A DNA stretch of 64,000 bases from Pseudomonas sp. B21-040 (GCF_024748695.1 NZ_CP087176.1:5573501-5637500), one strand, 5' to 3'; numbered from the stretch's first letter, positions 27,565 through 39,568 are shown. The notes: generated by a model from the letters alone, not told the origin. A program made the numbers and translations.

Positions 27565-28356
27565 TTACCGGTCGAAGCTTCTCACAACACCGGGCGTATT
27601 CCACAGTATCGGCAAGATATTTCTGAAATGAACCGGATCGGCACTCGTCCAGAACTCAGCAGCACGAACGGGCCCCTCGGCGAGCAAGTCACGCTCGGCC
27701 AACAGCCGCTGAAGTTGCCGCGCTACAGCAGCCCCCGTGTCGATCAGGCTGATGTCATCCGGGATCATCTGTTTGAGCAAAGGCTTCAGAAACGGATAAT
27801 GCGTACACCCCAGAATCAAGGTGTCGCACCCGGCGCCGAGCAGCGGTTCGACATACCTGGCGAGCAACTGCCGCAAGGCCGGACTGTGCAGATCGCCGTT
27901 CTCAATCAGTTCGACCAGCCCGGGACAGGGCTGAGTGATGACGCGCACATCGGTGGCGAAACGGTCGAGCAATGCGGCGAACTTGGCACTCTGCAAGGTG
28001 CCAGTGGTGGCGAGCACGCCGACCACACCGCTGCGGGTCGCGGCAGCGGCAGGTTTGACGGCCGGTTCCATACCGACAATTGGCCATTGCGGGTAATCGC
28101 GTCGCAAGTCCGCAACACCCGCAACGGTCGCGGTATTGCACGCCAGCACCAGGGCCTTGGCACCCTGCTGCTGGAAAAAATCGGCCATGACGCTGCAGCG
28201 CTGGCGTATGAACTCCGGTGTTTTCTCGCCGTAGGGAACATTCCCGCAGTCGGCAACGTACAGCAGTGACTCGTTGGGCAGCAAACGCTGGATCTCGGCC
28301 AGCACCGAGAGCCCACCGACGCCGGAGTCGAACACGCCGATCGGCGCTTCACGCAT
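27565..28356 (-). CDS. murI: Glutamate racemase
   Basis: Makes D-glutamate for peptidoglycan. The 263-residue enzyme has both catalytic cysteines, in [10 protein letters not shown] (near 75) and LGCTHYPFL (near 186), and the N-terminal [17 protein letters not shown] 28354-28356 overlaps the moeB stop by eight bases, so translation is coupled. Last gene of the hemA-prfA-prmC-moeB-murI operon. Confidence 0.95.
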   Translation of the reverse strand: MREAPIGVFDSGVGGLSVLAEIQRLLPNESLLYVADCGNVPYGEKTPEFIRQRCSVMADFFQQQGAKALVLACNTATVAGVADLRRDYPQWPIVGMEPAVKPAAAATRSGVVGVLATTGTLQSAKFAALLDRFATDVRVITQPCPGLVELIENGDLHSPALRQLLARYVEPLLGAGCDTLILGCTHYPFLKPLLKQMIPDDISLIDTGAAVARQLQRLLAERDLLAEGPVRAAEFWTSADPVHFRNILPILWNTPGVVRSFDR

Positions 28357-29104
28357 GTGTGGAACCGCAGACACTGCACCCCGGATCACGCTTGACGCGC
28401 AATTCGCGAAAGCGTGAGCCCAGCGCATCAATCAACAGCAGGCGCCCCACCAGCGGTTCGCCGAAACCGACCAACAGTTTCAGCGCTTCCAGTGCCTGAA
28501 GGCTGCCCACCAACCCAACCAGCGGTCCGACGACGCCGGCCTCGCTGCACGTCAGCTCGGCTTCACTGCCATGCCCGTATAAACAGTGGTAGCACGGACT
28601 CTCCGGGCGGCGCGGGTCGAACACCGACAATTGCCCTTCAAGGCGAATCGCCGCGCCACTGACCAGCGGTTTAGCAGCGTTGACGCAAGCGGCGTTGACC
28701 GCTTCGCGGGTGGAGAAATTGTCGGAACAATCGAGCACCAGATCCACCGCAGCCACGGCCGCGGCCAGGGAGTCTTCGTCCAGGGCGGTGCGATGGGCGA
28801 TCAGTTTGATCTCGGGATTGATCGCGCTCAGGCGTTTGATCGCCGAATCGACCTTGCTCAGGCCGACGCTGTCGGTGTCGTGAACAATCTGGCGTTGCAG
28901 ATTGGTCAAGTCGACCGTATCGAAGTCAGCGAGGTGCAGTTCACCCACGCCAGCGGCGGCGAGGTAAAGCGCAACCGGCGAGCCCAGACCGCCGAGGCCG
29001 ACGATCAACACGCGGCTTTCTTTCAAGCGCAACTGGCCGTCGATGTCGACGTGTTGCAGCAGAATCTGCCGACTGTAGCGCAACAATTCCTGATCATTCA
29101 GCAC
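28349..29104 (-). CDS. moeB: HesA/MoeB/ThiF family adenylyltransferase
   Basis: E1-like enzyme that adenylates the C-terminus of a sulfur-carrier protein such as MoaD. The 251-residue protein shows the ATP-binding [30 protein letters not shown], and two zinc CxxC pairs, CYHC and CSVC. It begins at GTG 29104, seven bases inside prmC. Assignment to MoeB over ThiF rests on the PAO1-like context; no C-terminal rhodanese domain is fused. Confidence 0.9.
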   Translation of the reverse strand: MLNDQELLRYSRQILLQHVDIDGQLRLKESRVLIVGLGGLGSPVALYLAAAGVGELHLADFDTVDLTNLQRQIVHDTDSVGLSKVDSAIKRLSAINPEIKLIAHRTALDEDSLAAAVAAVDLVLDCSDNFSTREAVNAACVNAAKPLVSGAAIRLEGQLSVFDPRRPESPCYHCLYGHGSEAELTCSEAGVVGPLVGLVGSLQALEALKLLVGFGEPLVGRLLLIDALGSRFRELRVKRDPGCSVCGSTHA

Positions 29105-29928
29105 GGCAGGCGCCCCAGGCTGATTCGTTCGTGACCACCCAAATCCGTACGGCTGTGGACGTTTTCAAAGCCACGGCTCAGCAACAAATCGCGCACGGCA
29201 TTGGCTTGATCGTAGCCGTGTTCGAGCATCAGCCAGCCACCCGCGTCCAGATAATCCGGTGCCTGGGCGACGATCAAACGCAGATCGTCGAGCCCGTCGA
29301 CACCGGCCACCAGGGCACTGGCCGGCTCAAAGCGCACATCGCCTTCCACCAGATGCGGATCAGCGCTAGGGATGTAAGGCGGATTGCTGATGATCAGTTG
29401 AAAACGCTGACCGTCCAGGGCGCTGAACCAATGGCTGCTCAGCACCGTGGCGTTGTTGAGGTGCAGACGCTGGCGATTGCGCTCGGCCAGGGCCACCGCT
29501 TCAAGCACGCGATCCACTGCCGTCACTTTCCAGGCCGGACGCTCGCTGGCCAGGGCCAGGGCAATGGCGCCGCTGCCGGTACCGAGGTCGAGCACCTTGG
29601 CCGGGGTGGCCGGCAACAGCTCAAGCGCGGCCTCCACCAGCAATTCAGTGTCCGGACGCGGGATCAGCGTGTGCGGCGCCACTTCCAGATCCAGCTTCCA
29701 GAACCCTTGCTGCCCCAGAATGTAAGCCACCGGCTCACCGCCACGACGACGTTGCAAGTAACTGGCAAATGTCAGCGCCGCTTCACTGGGAACGATGCGC
29801 TCCGGCCAGGTGTGCAAAAAACTGCGGGGTTTGCCCAGGGCGGCAGCCAGCAGCAATTCGGCATCCAGGCGCGCGGTGGGCGAGTCGGGCAAATCTGCGG
29901 CGCGTAACAAACTGGCAATGATCGTCAT
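29098..29928 (-). CDS. prmC: Peptide chain release factor N5-glutamine methyltransferase
   Basis: Methylates the Gln of the GGQ motif of RF1 and RF2. The 276-residue protein has SAM motif VLDLGTGSGAIALALA near 116-131 and the catalytic NPPY (ISNPPYIP) near 183. Its start is directly next to the prfA stop, and its substrate RF1 is thus produced from the same message. Overlaps moeB by seven bases. Confidence 0.95.
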   Translation of the reverse strand: MTIIASLLRAADLPDSPTARLDAELLLAAALGKPRSFLHTWPERIVPSEAALTFASYLQRRRGGEPVAYILGQQGFWKLDLEVAPHTLIPRPDTELLVEAALELLPATPAKVLDLGTGSGAIALALASERPAWKVTAVDRVLEAVALAERNRQRLHLNNATVLSSHWFSALDGQRFQLIISNPPYIPSADPHLVEGDVRFEPASALVAGVDGLDDLRLIVAQAPDYLDAGGWLMLEHGYDQANAVRDLLLSRGFENVHSRTDLGGHERISLGRLPC

Positions 29929-31011
29929 TTACTCACCTATCGCCGCCAATTGATCGGCCTGGTACTCGGCCAGCAATGGCTCGATGACCGCCTCGACCCC
30001 GCCGGCGAGGATTTCGTCGAGCGAATACAGCGTCAGGTTGACCCGGTGGTCGGTGACCCGGCCCTGGGCAAAGTTGTACGTGCGAATCCGCTCCGAACGA
30101 TCACCGGAACCCACCAGCAATTTACGTTCACTGGCGATGGCATTGGCGGCGGCGCTGGTCTGCTGATCGTTCAGCTTGGCCGACAGCCAGGACATCGCCC
30201 GGGCGCGGTTTTTGTGCTGGGAACGTTCTTCCTGGCATTCCACGACAATTCCGGACGGCAAGTGCGTGATGCGGATCGCCGAGTCGGTCTTGTTGACGTG
30301 CTGACCACCGGCCCCGGAAGAGCGGTAGGTATCGACCCGCAGGTCCGCGGGGTTGATCTCGATCGCTTCCTGTTCGTCCGGCTCGGGCAACACCGCCACG
30401 GTGCAGGCCGAGGTGTGGATGCGTCCTTGGGATTCAGTGGCCGGAACCCGCTGCACGCGGTGTGCGCCGGATTCGAACTTGAGCTTGCCGTAGACGTTGT
30501 CACCTTCGACCCGGGCGATGACTTCTTTATAGCCGCCATGCTCGCCGATGTTCTCGGAGAGGATTTCCACCCGCCAGCCGCGACGCTCGGCATACCGCGA
30601 ATACATGCGGAACAGGTCGCCGGAGAAAATCGCCGCCTCGTCGCCACCGGTGCCGGCACGGATTTCGAGGAACACGTTGCGCCCGTCGTTCGGGTCCTTG
30701 GGCAGCAGCATGCGTTGCAGGCTGGCTTCGAGCTCGATCAATTGCTCCTTGGCTTCGCGGACTTCCTCCACGGCCATTTCGCGCATGTCCGGGTCGCTGT
30801 CCTTGAGCAGTGCCTGGGCGCCTTCGAGGTCGCCTTGCACTTTGAGCAACTGTTGATAGGCGCCGACAATTGGCTCGACTTCCGCGTATTCCTTGGAATA
30901 GGTGCGGAATTTGTTCTGATCGGAAATGACTTCGCCATCGCCAAGCAAGGCGGTCAATTCCTCGAAACGGTCCTGGAGGATGTCCAGCTTATTGAGCAGT
31001 GACGCTTTCAT
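29929..31011 (-). CDS. prfA: Peptide chain release factor 1
   Basis: Recognises UAA and UAG stop codons and triggers peptide release. The 360-residue protein has the GGQ motif in [15 protein letters not shown] and the PxT-type stop recognition region. Overlaps the hemA stop by four bases (ATGA). RF1 would be the factor acting at the amber codon that interrupts the chemoreceptor gene at 5999. Confidence 0.97.
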   Translation of the reverse strand: MKASLLNKLDILQDRFEELTALLGDGEVISDQNKFRTYSKEYAEVEPIVGAYQQLLKVQGDLEGAQALLKDSDPDMREMAVEEVREAKEQLIELEASLQRMLLPKDPNDGRNVFLEIRAGTGGDEAAIFSGDLFRMYSRYAERRGWRVEILSENIGEHGGYKEVIARVEGDNVYGKLKFESGAHRVQRVPATESQGRIHTSACTVAVLPEPDEQEAIEINPADLRVDTYRSSGAGGQHVNKTDSAIRITHLPSGIVVECQEERSQHKNRARAMSWLSAKLNDQQTSAAANAIASERKLLVGSGDRSERIRTYNFAQGRVTDHRVNLTLYSLDEILAGGVEAVIEPLLAEYQADQLAAIGE

Positions 31012-32297
31012 TGCGGTTTTTTATCCGAAAAGCTATCCGATGAGCCCTCACCGAGGGCAAAGAGTTCCTGGGCCATGGCCAGCGCATCGAGGCGGCCTTC
31101 GGCAGAGAGCTTTTTCAATTGCACGCTGGGCGCGTGCAAGAGTTTATTGGTCAGGCCGCGCGCCAGTTGCACCAGCACGTCTTCGGCGCTGCTGCCATTG
31201 GCCAGCAGGCGTTGGGCTTTCAGTAATTCCTCGTCGCGCATGCGCTCGCTTTGCTGACGATAGGCCTTGAGCACATCCACCGCCGCCAGTTCGCGCAGGC
31301 GGACCATGAAATCTTCGGCGCCGACCGAGACCATCTCTTCCGCCGCTTGCGCTGCTCCCTGACGGCTCTTGAGGTTCTCGGCGACCACTTCATGAAGATC
31401 GTCGACGCTGTACAGGTAAACGTCGTCCAGTTCGCCGACTTCCGGCTCGATATCGCGCGGGACGGCGATGTCCACCATGAAGATCGGTTTGTGCTTGCGC
31501 AGCTTCAGCGCGCTTTCCACCGCGCCTTTGCCGAGGATCGGCAACTGGCTGGCGGTGGAACTGATCACGATGTCGCTGCGCACCAGTTCTGCCGGAATGT
31601 CCGAGAGCAGCACGGCGTGGGCACCGAACTGCTCGGCCAGAATACTCGCGCGCTCCAGGGTTCGGTTGGCGACCACGATGCGCTTCACACCCAGCTCGTG
31701 CAGATGACGGGCCACCAGGGTGATGGTCTCGCCAGCGCCGATCAGCAATGCCTGGCTGCGTTGCAAGTCACTGAAAATCTGTTTCGCCAGGCTGACCGCG
31801 GCAAACGCCACGGACACCGGGTTCTCGCCGATGGCGGTGTCAGTGCGCACTTGTTTGGCCGCGTTGAACGTGGCCTGAAACAACCGGCCAAGCAACGGGC
31901 CAATGGTCCCGGCCTCGCGGGCGACGGCATAGGCCGATTTCATCTGGCCGAGAATCTGCGGTTCGCCCAACACCAGCGAATCGAGCCCGGAGGCGACCCG
32001 CATCATGTGACGAACTGCCGCATCATCTTCATGCACATAAGCGCTCGCGCGCAGCTCGTCGAGGCTCAAATGGTGATAGTCGGCCAGCCAGCGCAACACA
32101 ACGTCGGCCGAAAGGTGATCCTGTTCTATATAAAGTTCACTGCGATTGCAGGTGGAGAGGATCGCAGCTTCGCGGCTGTCGGTGAGGCGGCAGAGCTGCT
32201 GCAAGGCCTCCACCAGCTGCTCAGGGGTAAAGGCCACGCGCTCGCGGACGTCTACAGAAGCAGTCTTGTGGTTGATACCGAGTGCAAGGAAGGCCAT
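31008..32297 (-). CDS. hemA: Glutamyl-tRNA reductase
   Basis: First committed step of tetrapyrrole synthesis: reduces Glu-tRNA(Glu) to glutamate semialdehyde with NADPH. The 429-residue protein has the catalytic Cys in [11 protein letters not shown] near residue 50, an NADPH-binding domain ([16 protein letters not shown]) and a C-terminal dimerisation helix. First gene of the five-gene operon, divergent from the TPR lipoprotein gene. Confidence 0.97.
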   Translation of the reverse strand: MAFLALGINHKTASVDVRERVAFTPEQLVEALQQLCRLTDSREAAILSTCNRSELYIEQDHLSADVVLRWLADYHHLSLDELRASAYVHEDDAAVRHMMRVASGLDSLVLGEPQILGQMKSAYAVAREAGTIGPLLGRLFQATFNAAKQVRTDTAIGENPVSVAFAAVSLAKQIFSDLQRSQALLIGAGETITLVARHLHELGVKRIVVANRTLERASILAEQFGAHAVLLSDIPAELVRSDIVISSTASQLPILGKGAVESALKLRKHKPIFMVDIAVPRDIEPEVGELDDVYLYSVDDLHEVVAENLKSRQGAAQAAEEMVSVGAEDFMVRLRELAAVDVLKAYRQQSERMRDEELLKAQRLLANGSSAEDVLVQLARGLTNKLLHAPSVQLKKLSAEGRLDALAMAQELFALGEGSSDSFSDKKPQ

Positions 32298-32479
32298 TCA
32301 AGGTCGCTGATGGTGACGTGAAGCCGGCAATTGTCCTACTTCGTCACAGCCAGAACAACTACCGCTGACTATTGTCCCCATGTCCCGTCTCTATAAAGAC
32401 ATCGATTGAGACTCGGTTATGTTTGGCCGAAGGCTTGTGTCATGATGATCCGACCGCAGGTTAGTCGTCCTCTTCCTAT

Positions 32480-34204
32480 ATGAATAGATCTTCCGCGTTG
32501 CTCCTCGCTTTTGTCTTCCTGAGCGGCTGCCAAGCCTTGGCCCCCGTGTCGCCGGACGGTACGTCGCCGGTCGAAGACAGCACTCCGGCCCCTGAAAAGC
32601 CCAAGGTTTACAGCTCATTCAGCGAAGAAACCATCTTCAGTCTGCTGAGCGCCGAACTGGCTGGCCAGCGCAATCGTTTCGACATTGCGCTGGATAACTA
32701 CGTGACCCAGGCCATCAACACACAGGATCCGGGCATCTCCGAGCGAGCATTCCGCATTGCCGAATACCTGGGCGCCGATCAGGCTGCCCTGGACACCGCG
32801 CTGATCTGGGCAAAAAACGCCCCGCAAGACCTCGAAGCGCAACGTGCGGCTGCCGTGCAACTGGCCCGTGCCGGTCGTTACGACGACTCCATGGTTTATA
32901 TGGAGAAAGTCCTGCAAGGCAAAGGCGACACGCATTTTGACTTTCTGGCCCTGTCCGCGGCCGATACCGACCAGGACACGCGCAACGGCTTGATGAACAG
33001 CTTCGACCGTTTGCTGCAACGCCACCCGAACAACAGTCAGTTGATTTTCGGCAAGGCCCTGTTGATGCAACAGGACGGCGACGCCAAGGGTGCGCTGGCC
33101 CTGCTGGAAAACAATCCGCCCGATGACGGTGAAATTGCTCCGATCCTGCTGCGCGCGCGCCTGCTGCAAGTGCTCAACCGCGGCGACGAAGCCTTGCCAC
33201 TGCTGCAAAAAAGCATCAAGAAATACCCAGACGACAAACGCCTGCGCCTGACCTACGCGCGCATGCTGGTTGAGCAAGACCGCATAGAAGACGCCAAAGC
33301 CGAGTTTTCGAGCCTGGTGCAACAGTACCCAGAGGATGACGAGCTGCGTTATTCCCTGGCACTGGTCTGCCTGGAGGCAAAATCCTGGGACGAGGCCAAG
33401 AGCCTGCTTGAAGACTTGATCGCCCGCGAAAGCCACGTCGACTCCGCCCACCTGAACCTGGGCCGTATCGCAGAGGAGCGCAACGATCCCCAAGGCGCGT
33501 TGATCGAGTACGGCAAAGTCGGGCCTGGTAACGACTACTTGCCAGCCCAATTGCGCCAGACCGACATTCTGATCAATAACGGCAGGACCGCTGAAGCCCA
33601 ACGCCGTCTGGCTGCAGAGCGCGACGAGCAACCTGACTACGCGATTCAGCTGTACCTGATCGAAGCCGAAACCTTGTCAGCCAACAATCAGAGCGACAAA
33701 GCCTTCGGTGTCCTGCAAAAAGCCTTGCAGCAATATCCGGACGATCTGAACCTTCTGTATACCCGCGCCATGCAGGCGGAAAAACGCAATGACTTGGCGC
33801 AGATGGAAAAAGACCTGCGCCTGATCATCAAGCGCGACCCGGACAATGCCATGGCACTGAATGCGCTCGGCTACACCCTGTCCGACCGCACCACGCGGTA
33901 TACCGAGGCCAAGGCCTTGATCGAACAGGCTCACCAGATCAATCCGGAAGACCCGGCGGTGCTCGACAGCCTCGGCTGGGTAAACTTCCGCCTGGGTAAT
34001 CTCGATGTAGCCGAGCGCTATCTGCGCCAGGCACTGGAGCGTTTCCCCGATCAGGAAGTGGCCGCCCACCTGGGTGAAGTGCTGTGGGCCAATGGCAAAC
34101 AGCGCGAAGCCAAACAAGTCTGGGGCAAATTCCTCAAGGAACAACCTGACAGCCCTACCCTGCGCGGCACCATCAAGCGCCTGACCGGATCAGAGACTCT
34201 TTAA
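32480..34204 (+). CDS. TPR-repeat outer membrane lipoprotein
   Basis: Lipoprotein of 574 residues with a signal peptide ending FLSGC and Cys17 as lipidation site. The rest is a solenoid of tetratricopeptide repeats; clear copies include [43 protein letters not shown] and [21 protein letters not shown]. It corresponds to PA4667, upstream of lolB in the same order as in P. aeruginosa. Such proteins act as scaffolds; exact role unknown. Four bases separate its stop from lolB. Confidence 0.9.
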   Translation: MNRSSALLLAFVFLSGCQALAPVSPDGTSPVEDSTPAPEKPKVYSSFSEETIFSLLSAELAGQRNRFDIALDNYVTQAINTQDPGISERAFRIAEYLGADQAALDTALIWAKNAPQDLEAQRAAAVQLARAGRYDDSMVYMEKVLQGKGDTHFDFLALSAADTDQDTRNGLMNSFDRLLQRHPNNSQLIFGKALLMQQDGDAKGALALLENNPPDDGEIAPILLRARLLQVLNRGDEALPLLQKSIKKYPDDKRLRLTYARMLVEQDRIEDAKAEFSSLVQQYPEDDELRYSLALVCLEAKSWDEAKSLLEDLIARESHVDSAHLNLGRIAEERNDPQGALIEYGKVGPGNDYLPAQLRQTDILINNGRTAEAQRRLAAERDEQPDYAIQLYLIEAETLSANNQSDKAFGVLQKALQQYPDDLNLLYTRAMQAEKRNDLAQMEKDLRLIIKRDPDNAMALNALGYTLSDRTTRYTEAKALIEQAHQINPEDPAVLDSLGWVNFRLGNLDVAERYLRQALERFPDQEVAAHLGEVLWANGKQREAKQVWGKFLKEQPDSPTLRGTIKRLTGSETL

Positions 34205-34208
34205 GATT

Positions 34209-34826
34209 ATGTTTTTGCGCCATTTCATTGTTTTCAGTTTTATTGCCCTGCTCGCCGGTTGCGCGGGCTTCGGCGCTCGCGAATCCGTCGAAGGTCACGG
34301 CAACCCGGCCCAATGGCGTGAACACAAACAGCAATTGACCGCCCTCGACGGCTGGCAGATCAACGGCAAGATCGGCATCCGCGCACCCAAAGACTCGGGC
34401 AGCGGCACCCTGTTCTGGCTGCAGCGTCAGGATTACTACGACATCCGCCTTTCCGGCCCGCTGGGTCGCGGCGCCGCACGCCTGACCGGCCGACCTGGCA
34501 AGGTCTCGCTGGAAGTGGCGAACCAGGGTCGCTATGACGCACCGAATCCGGAAGTGCTGCTCGAAGAACAACTGGGCTGGAAACTACCGGTGTCCAACCT
34601 GGCCTGGTGGGTCCGCGGACTCCCGGCACCCGACAGCAAAAGCAAACTGACGCTGGATGCCGACAGTCGCCTGGCCAGTCTCGAACAGGATGGCTGGCAG
34701 GTTGAATACACCACTTACACACAACAAAACGGTTTCTGGCTGCCCGAGAAGATAAAACTTCACGGCACCGACCTTGATGTCACGCTGGTGATCAAGGAAT
34801 GGCAACCACGCAAGTTGGGGCAATGA
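34209..34826 (+). CDS. lolB: Outer membrane lipoprotein receptor LolB
   Basis: Accepts lipoproteins from LolA and inserts them in the outer membrane; itself a lipoprotein. The 205-residue protein has the signal IALLAGC with Cys18, followed by [14 protein letters not shown] and a hydrophobic-cavity fold ([14 protein letters not shown]). Its stop overlaps the ispE start as ATGA. Co-transcription with the TPR lipoprotein is likely. Confidence 0.94.
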   Translation: MFLRHFIVFSFIALLAGCAGFGARESVEGHGNPAQWREHKQQLTALDGWQINGKIGIRAPKDSGSGTLFWLQRQDYYDIRLSGPLGRGAARLTGRPGKVSLEVANQGRYDAPNPEVLLEEQLGWKLPVSNLAWWVRGLPAPDSKSKLTLDADSRLASLEQDGWQVEYTTYTQQNGFWLPEKIKLHGTDLDVTLVIKEWQPRKLGQ

Positions 34827-35680
34827 ACATGACCGCGCCTCGCCTGACACTGCCCTCCCCGGCCAAACTCAATCTGATGCTGCACATCCTCGGTCGACGT
34901 GAAGATGGTTATCACGAGTTGCAGACGATTTTTCAGTTCCTCGACTACGGCGATGAAATTACTTTTGCCGTTCGCGACGACGGTGTGATCCGGTTGCATA
35001 CCGAGTTCGAGGGTGTTCCCCACGACAGCAATTTGATCGTCAAGGCCGCGAAGCAACTGCAGGAGCAATCCGGTTGCGCACTCGGCATTGATATCTGGAT
35101 CGAAAAAGTCCTGCCCATGGGCGGTGGAATTGGTGGCGGCAGCTCCAATGCCGCGACGACATTGCTGGGCCTCAACCATCTTTGGCAATTGGGTTGGGGC
35201 GAGGATCGACTGGCGGCACTGGGCCTGAGACTGGGGGCTGACGTCCCGGTTTTCGTGCGTGGCCATGCGGCTTTTGCCGAGGGCGTCGGGGAGAAACTGA
35301 CCCCTGTAGACCCCGAAGAACCGTGGTATGTCGTGCTGATACCGCAAGTATCTGTAAGTACAGCAGAAATTTTTTCAGATCCGCTGTTGACACGTAACTC
35401 TCCTCCCATTAAAGTGCGCCCCGTTCCCAAGGGAAACAGTCGTAATGACTGCTTGCCGGTAGTAGCAAGGCGTTATCCAGAGGTACGTAACGCATTGAAT
35501 TTGTTAGGTAATTTTACCGAAGCAAAACTCACTGGCACTGGAAGTTGTGTGTTTGGGGGCTTCCCAAGCAAAGCTGAAGCTGATAAAGTCTCGGCCCTTC
35601 TTACAGAGACCCTTACAGGGTTTGTAGCAAAAGGAAGCAACGTTTCGATGTTGCATCGCAAGCTGCAAAGTCTGCTCTAA
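34823..35680 (+). CDS. ispE: 4-diphosphocytidyl-2-C-methyl-D-erythritol kinase
   Basis: GHMP kinase of the MEP isoprenoid pathway, 285 residues. [24 protein letters not shown] at the N-terminus and the ATP-binding loop [18 protein letters not shown] near 98-115 identify it. Start ATG 34823 overlaps the lolB stop; a second ATG at 34829 is possible. From about 35340 to the stop the codons turn clearly AT-rich compared with the first two thirds, and this part precedes tRNA-Gln and prs. Confidence 0.95.
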   Translation: MNMTAPRLTLPSPAKLNLMLHILGRREDGYHELQTIFQFLDYGDEITFAVRDDGVIRLHTEFEGVPHDSNLIVKAAKQLQEQSGCALGIDIWIEKVLPMGGGIGGGSSNAATTLLGLNHLWQLGWGEDRLAALGLRLGADVPVFVRGHAAFAEGVGEKLTPVDPEEPWYVVLIPQVSVSTAEIFSDPLLTRNSPPIKVRPVPKGNSRNDCLPVVARRYPEVRNALNLLGNFTEAKLTGTGSCVFGGFPSKAEADKVSALLTETLTGFVAKGSNVSMLHRKLQSLL

Positions 35681-35716
35681 AGGAACCGATTACTGGGTAA
35701 TCGTTGCAACAGATAC

Positions 35717-35791
35717 AGGGGCGTCGCCAAGCGGTAAGGCAGCAGGTTTTGATCCTGCCATGCGTTGGTTCGAATCCAGCCGCCCCTGCCA
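35717..35791 (+). tRNA. tRNA-Gln (anticodon TTG)
   Basis: Seventy-five bases including CCA. Acceptor stem AGGGGCG pairs with CGCCCCT; anticodon stem GCAGG/CCTGC holds loop TTTTGAT with anticodon TTG; T arm contains GGTTCGAATCC. Lies in the 157-base gap between ispE and prs, on the same strand. Confidence 0.97.
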
Positions 35792-35837
35792 TTTTCCTAT
35801 ACTCATCCAGGTTACCCTCAGCCTTCAGGTACTGCGC

Positions 35838-36779
35838 GTGTCCAAGATGATGGTCTTTACGGGGAACGCCAACCCCGATCTGGCTCGGCGTGTCGTACGT
35901 CAGCTGCATATCCCTCTCGGTGACATCTCTGTCGGTAAGTTTTCCGACGGCGAAATTACAGCCGAGATCAATGAAAACGTCCGCGGTAAAGATGTCTTCA
36001 TTATTCAGCCGACTTGCGCTCCGACCAACGATAACCTGATGGAACTGGTAGTGATGGCTGATGCCTTCCGCCGCTCCTCGGCTACTCGTATCACTGCTGT
36101 TATTCCTTACTTTGGTTATGCCCGTCAGGATCGCCGTCCGCGTTCCGCACGTGTGGCTATCAGCGCGAAAGTTGTTGCTGACATGCTTACCGTAGTCGGC
36201 ATCGACCGTGTTCTCACGGTTGATCTGCATGCTGACCAAATCCAGGGTTTCTTCGATATTCCGGTAGATAACATCTACGGCTCCCCTGTATTGGTGGATG
36301 ACATTGAAGATCAGCGCTTCGAAAACCTGATGATCGTGTCCCCGGACATTGGTGGCGTCGTGCGTGCACGTGCTGTTGCCAAATCCCTGGGCGTGGATCT
36401 CGGGATCATCGACAAACGCCGTGAGAAAGCCAATCACTCTGAAGTGATGCATATCATCGGTGATGTCGAAGGGCGTACCTGTATTCTGGTCGATGACATG
36501 GTCGATACCGCCGGCACTTTGTGCCACGCGGCCAAGGCCTTGAAAGAGCATGGCGCTGCCAAGGTTTTCGCCTACTGCACACACCCTGTGCTGTCCGGTC
36601 GGGCGATCGAAAACATTGAAAATTCCATGCTGGACGAACTGGTGGTGACTAACACCATCCCGTTGTCCGCTGCTGCACAAGCCTGCTCGCGTATCCGTCA
36701 ACTGGATATCGCGCCGGTAGTTGCCGAGGCGGTCCGCCGCATCAGCAATGAAGAATCGATCAGCGCGATGTTCCGTTAA
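35838..36779 (+). CDS. prs: Ribose-phosphate pyrophosphokinase
   Basis: Makes PRPP from ribose 5-phosphate and ATP, the substrate of the hpt and upp enzymes encoded earlier in this window. The 313-residue protein starts at GTG 35838 (read [17 protein letters not shown]), matching Pseudomonas Prs. Landmarks: the Mg/PRPP site [13 protein letters not shown] and the PRPP-binding [15 protein letters not shown]. Preceded by tRNA-Gln and followed by a strong terminator. Confidence 0.97.
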   Translation: MSKMMVFTGNANPDLARRVVRQLHIPLGDISVGKFSDGEITAEINENVRGKDVFIIQPTCAPTNDNLMELVVMADAFRRSSATRITAVIPYFGYARQDRRPRSARVAISAKVVADMLTVVGIDRVLTVDLHADQIQGFFDIPVDNIYGSPVLVDDIEDQRFENLMIVSPDIGGVVRARAVAKSLGVDLGIIDKRREKANHSEVMHIIGDVEGRTCILVDDMVDTAGTLCHAAKALKEHGAAKVFAYCTHPVLSGRAIENIENSMLDELVVTNTIPLSAAAQACSRIRQLDIAPVVAEAVRRISNEESISAMFR

Positions 36780-36817
36780 GGGCCCTGCCCTTTTCAATCA
36801 TCGCGTTGACGAAAAGC

Positions 36818-36856
36818 GCCCCGCCCCGGCATTCCTGTCGGGGCGGGGCTTTTTTG
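36818..36856 (+). terminator. Rho-independent terminator after prs
   Basis: GCCCCGCCCCG and CGGGGCGGGGC form a perfect 11-base-pair GC stem with a ten-base loop, followed by six T. It separates prs from rplY, which therefore needs its own promoter or read-through. Confidence 0.93.
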
Positions 36857-36920
36857 CCCATATCGCCTTTAGCGCTGGTCGCAAACGCTGGGGCGAATGT
36901 GGTTATTTTGGAGATACAAC

Positions 36921-37520
36921 ATGAACGATTTTACTCTGAATGCTGAAGTGCGTTCCGACCTGGGGAAAGGTGCGAGCCGCCGCCTGCGTCGTCTCGCAAG
37001 CCTGGTACCAGCTGTAGTTTACGGTGGCGAAAAAGCCCCTGAATCCATCAGCATGCTGGCTAAAGAAGTTGCCAAACTGCTCGAAAACGAAGCGGCTTAC
37101 AGCCACATCATCGAGCTGAACGTTGGCGGCACCAAGCAAAACGTAATCATCAAGGCTCTGCAGCGTCACCCGGCCAAAGGCCACGTGATGCACGCTGACT
37201 TCGTACGTGTAGTTGCCGGCCAAAAGCTGACCGCTATCGTTCCTGTGCACTTCATCAACGAAGCTGCTCCAGTGAAGAAAGGCGGCGAGATTTCGCACGT
37301 TGTTGCTGAAATCGAAGTGTCCTGCCTGCCAAAAGACCTGCCTGAATTCATCGAAGTTGACCTGGCTAACGCCGAAGTCGGCTCGATCATTCACCTGTCC
37401 GACATCAGCGCTCCTAAAGGCGTTGAATTTGTTGCTCTGGCTCACGGTAACGACCTGGCTGTTGCCAACGTTCACGCTCCACGTGTTGCTCCAGAAGCTG
37501 CAGAAGGCGCTGCAGAGTAA
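36921..37520 (+). CDS. rplY: 50S ribosomal protein L25/general stress protein Ctc
   Basis: Binds 5S rRNA. The 199-residue protein is the long Ctc-type: an N-terminal L25 domain (about 1-95; [21 protein letters not shown]) and a C-terminal beta domain, ending in an Ala/Glu-rich tail. Codon use is biased to T-ending codons, typical of high expression. ATG 36921 follows GGAG at seven bases. Confidence 0.96.
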   Translation: MNDFTLNAEVRSDLGKGASRRLRRLASLVPAVVYGGEKAPESISMLAKEVAKLLENEAAYSHIIELNVGGTKQNVIIKALQRHPAKGHVMHADFVRVVAGQKLTAIVPVHFINEAAPVKKGGEISHVVAEIEVSCLPKDLPEFIEVDLANAEVGSIIHLSDISAPKGVEFVALAHGNDLAVANVHAPRVAPEAAEGAAE

Positions 37521-37688
37521 TTCACTCTGTACGCCGGAGTGACCGGAAACATCGCGGACTGGAACGTAGCGAGAAAGCGGGCGGGAACGCGGAGTTTACA
37601 TAATGGTAAATGAGCAATTTTCGTCCACTTTCGCCGCACACACCGATTGCAGCGATGTTATCCACCACTCCAAGGAAGGGCCCCTATC

Positions 37689-38273
37689 GTGACCGCCATT
37701 AAACTGATCGTTGGCCTGGGAAATCCAGGTGCTGAATACGAACAGACCCGGCATAACGCAGGGGCCCTTTTTGTTGAGCGCATCGCGAACGCACAAGGTG
37801 TAAACCTTGTCGCCGATCGCAAATATTTTGGCCTGACCGGACGCTATTCGCATCAGGGTCAGGATGTTCGTCTGCTGATTCCCACCACCTACATGAACCG
37901 TAGCGGCCAGGCCGTAGCAGCCCTGGCAGGTTTCTTCCGCATCAAGCCTGAAGAAATCCTCGTGGCGCATGACGAACTCGACCTGCCTCCGGGCGTTGCC
38001 AAGCTCAAGCAGGGCGGCGGCCATGGCGGTCACAACGGGTTGCGCGACATCATTGCGCAACTGGGCAATCAGAACACCTTTCATCGCTTGCGGCTTGGCA
38101 TTGGCCACCCGGGCGTTGCCAGTATGGTTTCAAATTTCGTCCTGGGTCGTGCGCCACGCGCCGAACAGGAAAAACTCGATGCCAGCATCGACTTTGCCCT
38201 CGGCGTGCTGCCGGATATCCTCGCCGGTGAATGGAACCGCGCGATGAAAAACCTGCACAGCCAGAAGGCCTGA
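37689..38273 (+). CDS. pth: Peptidyl-tRNA hydrolase
   Basis: Recycles peptidyl-tRNA released from stalled ribosomes. The 194-residue protein begins at GTG 37689 ([13 protein letters not shown]) and has the catalytic His and Asn in EQTRHNAG, the YMNRSGQAV block, and HDELDLPPG. The GTG follows AAGGAAGGGCCC. Grouped with rplY and ychF as in other gammaproteobacteria. The 168-base gap before it is GC-rich and contains no gene I can recognise. Confidence 0.96.
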   Translation: MTAIKLIVGLGNPGAEYEQTRHNAGALFVERIANAQGVNLVADRKYFGLTGRYSHQGQDVRLLIPTTYMNRSGQAVAALAGFFRIKPEEILVAHDELDLPPGVAKLKQGGGHGGHNGLRDIIAQLGNQNTFHRLRLGIGHPGVASMVSNFVLGRAPRAEQEKLDASIDFALGVLPDILAGEWNRAMKNLHSQKA

Positions 38274-38295
38274 CTCTAATCCGAGGGGAAACACC

Positions 38296-39396
38296 ATGGG
38301 ATTCAATTGCGGCATCGTCGGCCTGCCTAACGTCGGCAAGTCCACCCTGTTCAACGCCCTGACCAAATCCGGGATCGCGGCCGAAAACTTCCCCTTCTGC
38401 ACCATCGAGCCGAACACCGGTATCGTGCCGATGCCGGATCCGCGTCTGGATGCCCTGGCGGCCATCGTCAATCCAAAGCGCATCCTGCCGACCACCATGG
38501 AATTCGTCGACATCGCAGGCCTGGTTGCCGGCGCCTCGAAAGGTGAAGGCCTGGGCAACAAGTTCCTCGCCAACATCCGTGAAACCGATGCCATCGCCCA
38601 CGTGGTCCGCTGCTTCGAAGACGAGAACGTGATTCACGTCTCCAACAGCGTCGACCCGAAACGCGACATCGAGATCATCGACCTGGAGTTGATCTTCGCC
38701 GACCTCGACAGCTGCGAGAAGCAACTGCAGAAAGTCGCCCGCAACGCCAAGGGTGGCGACAAGGACGCCGTGGTCCAGAAAGGCCTGCTGGAGCAACTGA
38801 TCGCTCACTTCACCCTCGGCAAGCCTGCGCGCACGCTGATGAAGAACATGGGCGCCGACGACAAGGCAGTGATTCGTGGCTTCCACCTGCTGACCACCAA
38901 GCCGGTCATGTACATCGCCAACGTCGCTGAAGACGGTTTCGAGAACAACCCGCTGCTGGACATCGTCAAGGCCATCGCCGACGAAGAAGGCGCCATGGTG
39001 GTTCCGGTCTGCAACAAGATCGAAGCCGAAATCGCCGAGCTGGAAGACGGCGAAGAGAAAGACATGTTCCTCGAAGCCCTGGGCCTCGAAGAGCCTGGCC
39101 TGAACCGCGTGATCCGCGCTGGCTACGAAATGCTGCACCTGCAGACCTACTTCACCGCTGGTGTTGAAGAAGTCCGCGCCTGGACCGTTCGCGTCGGTGC
39201 CACCGCACCGCAAGCCGCTGGCGTGATCCACACCGACTTCGAAAAAGGCTTCATCCGCGCCGAAGTCATCGCCTATGACGACTTCATCCAGTACAAGGGC
39301 GAAGCCGGCACCAAAGAAGCCGGTAAATGGCGTCTGGAAGGCAAGGACTACATCGTCAAAGACGGCGACGTGATGCACTTCCGCTTCAACGTGTAA
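38296..39396 (+). CDS. ychF: Redox-regulated ATPase YchF
   Basis: Obg-family P-loop protein (Ola1 in eukaryotes) that binds ribosomes and prefers ATP. The 366-residue protein has G1 [14 protein letters not shown] at 8-21, [12 protein letters not shown], the switch [19 protein letters not shown] and a C-terminal TGS domain ([28 protein letters not shown]). It lies 23 bases behind pth and is followed by a terminator. Confidence 0.97.
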   Translation: MGFNCGIVGLPNVGKSTLFNALTKSGIAAENFPFCTIEPNTGIVPMPDPRLDALAAIVNPKRILPTTMEFVDIAGLVAGASKGEGLGNKFLANIRETDAIAHVVRCFEDENVIHVSNSVDPKRDIEIIDLELIFADLDSCEKQLQKVARNAKGGDKDAVVQKGLLEQLIAHFTLGKPARTLMKNMGADDKAVIRGFHLLTTKPVMYIANVAEDGFENNPLLDIVKAIADEEGAMVVPVCNKIEAEIAELEDGEEKDMFLEALGLEEPGLNRVIRAGYEMLHLQTYFTAGVEEVRAWTVRVGATAPQAAGVIHTDFEKGFIRAEVIAYDDFIQYKGEAGTKEAGKWRLEGKDYIVKDGDVMHFRFNV

Positions 39397-39432
39397 CGGT
39401 GACCGTGGATTAACACGGAACCCGATAGACTG

Positions 39433-39469
39433 AAAATCCCCGTAATCACTTGCTGATACGGGGATTTTT
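39433..39469 (+). terminator. Rho-independent terminator after ychF
   Basis: AAATCCCCGTA and TACGGGGATTT pair over a 12-base loop and are followed by TT; A-rich on the other side, so possibly bidirectional. Confidence 0.8.
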
Positions 39470-39568
39470 GCGTCTTGGGATCACCATTCTCCTCGACGAC
39501 ACGCAAACTTTGCGGGCCTGCGCGTAACGTATTGACCGGGGTCACGGCTCACAGTGATAAACCTTTTG

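Noticed and set aside
38050..39378. 442-codon antisense frame over pth and ychF
   Set aside because: Both plus-strand genes are certain and the antisense product resembles no protein.
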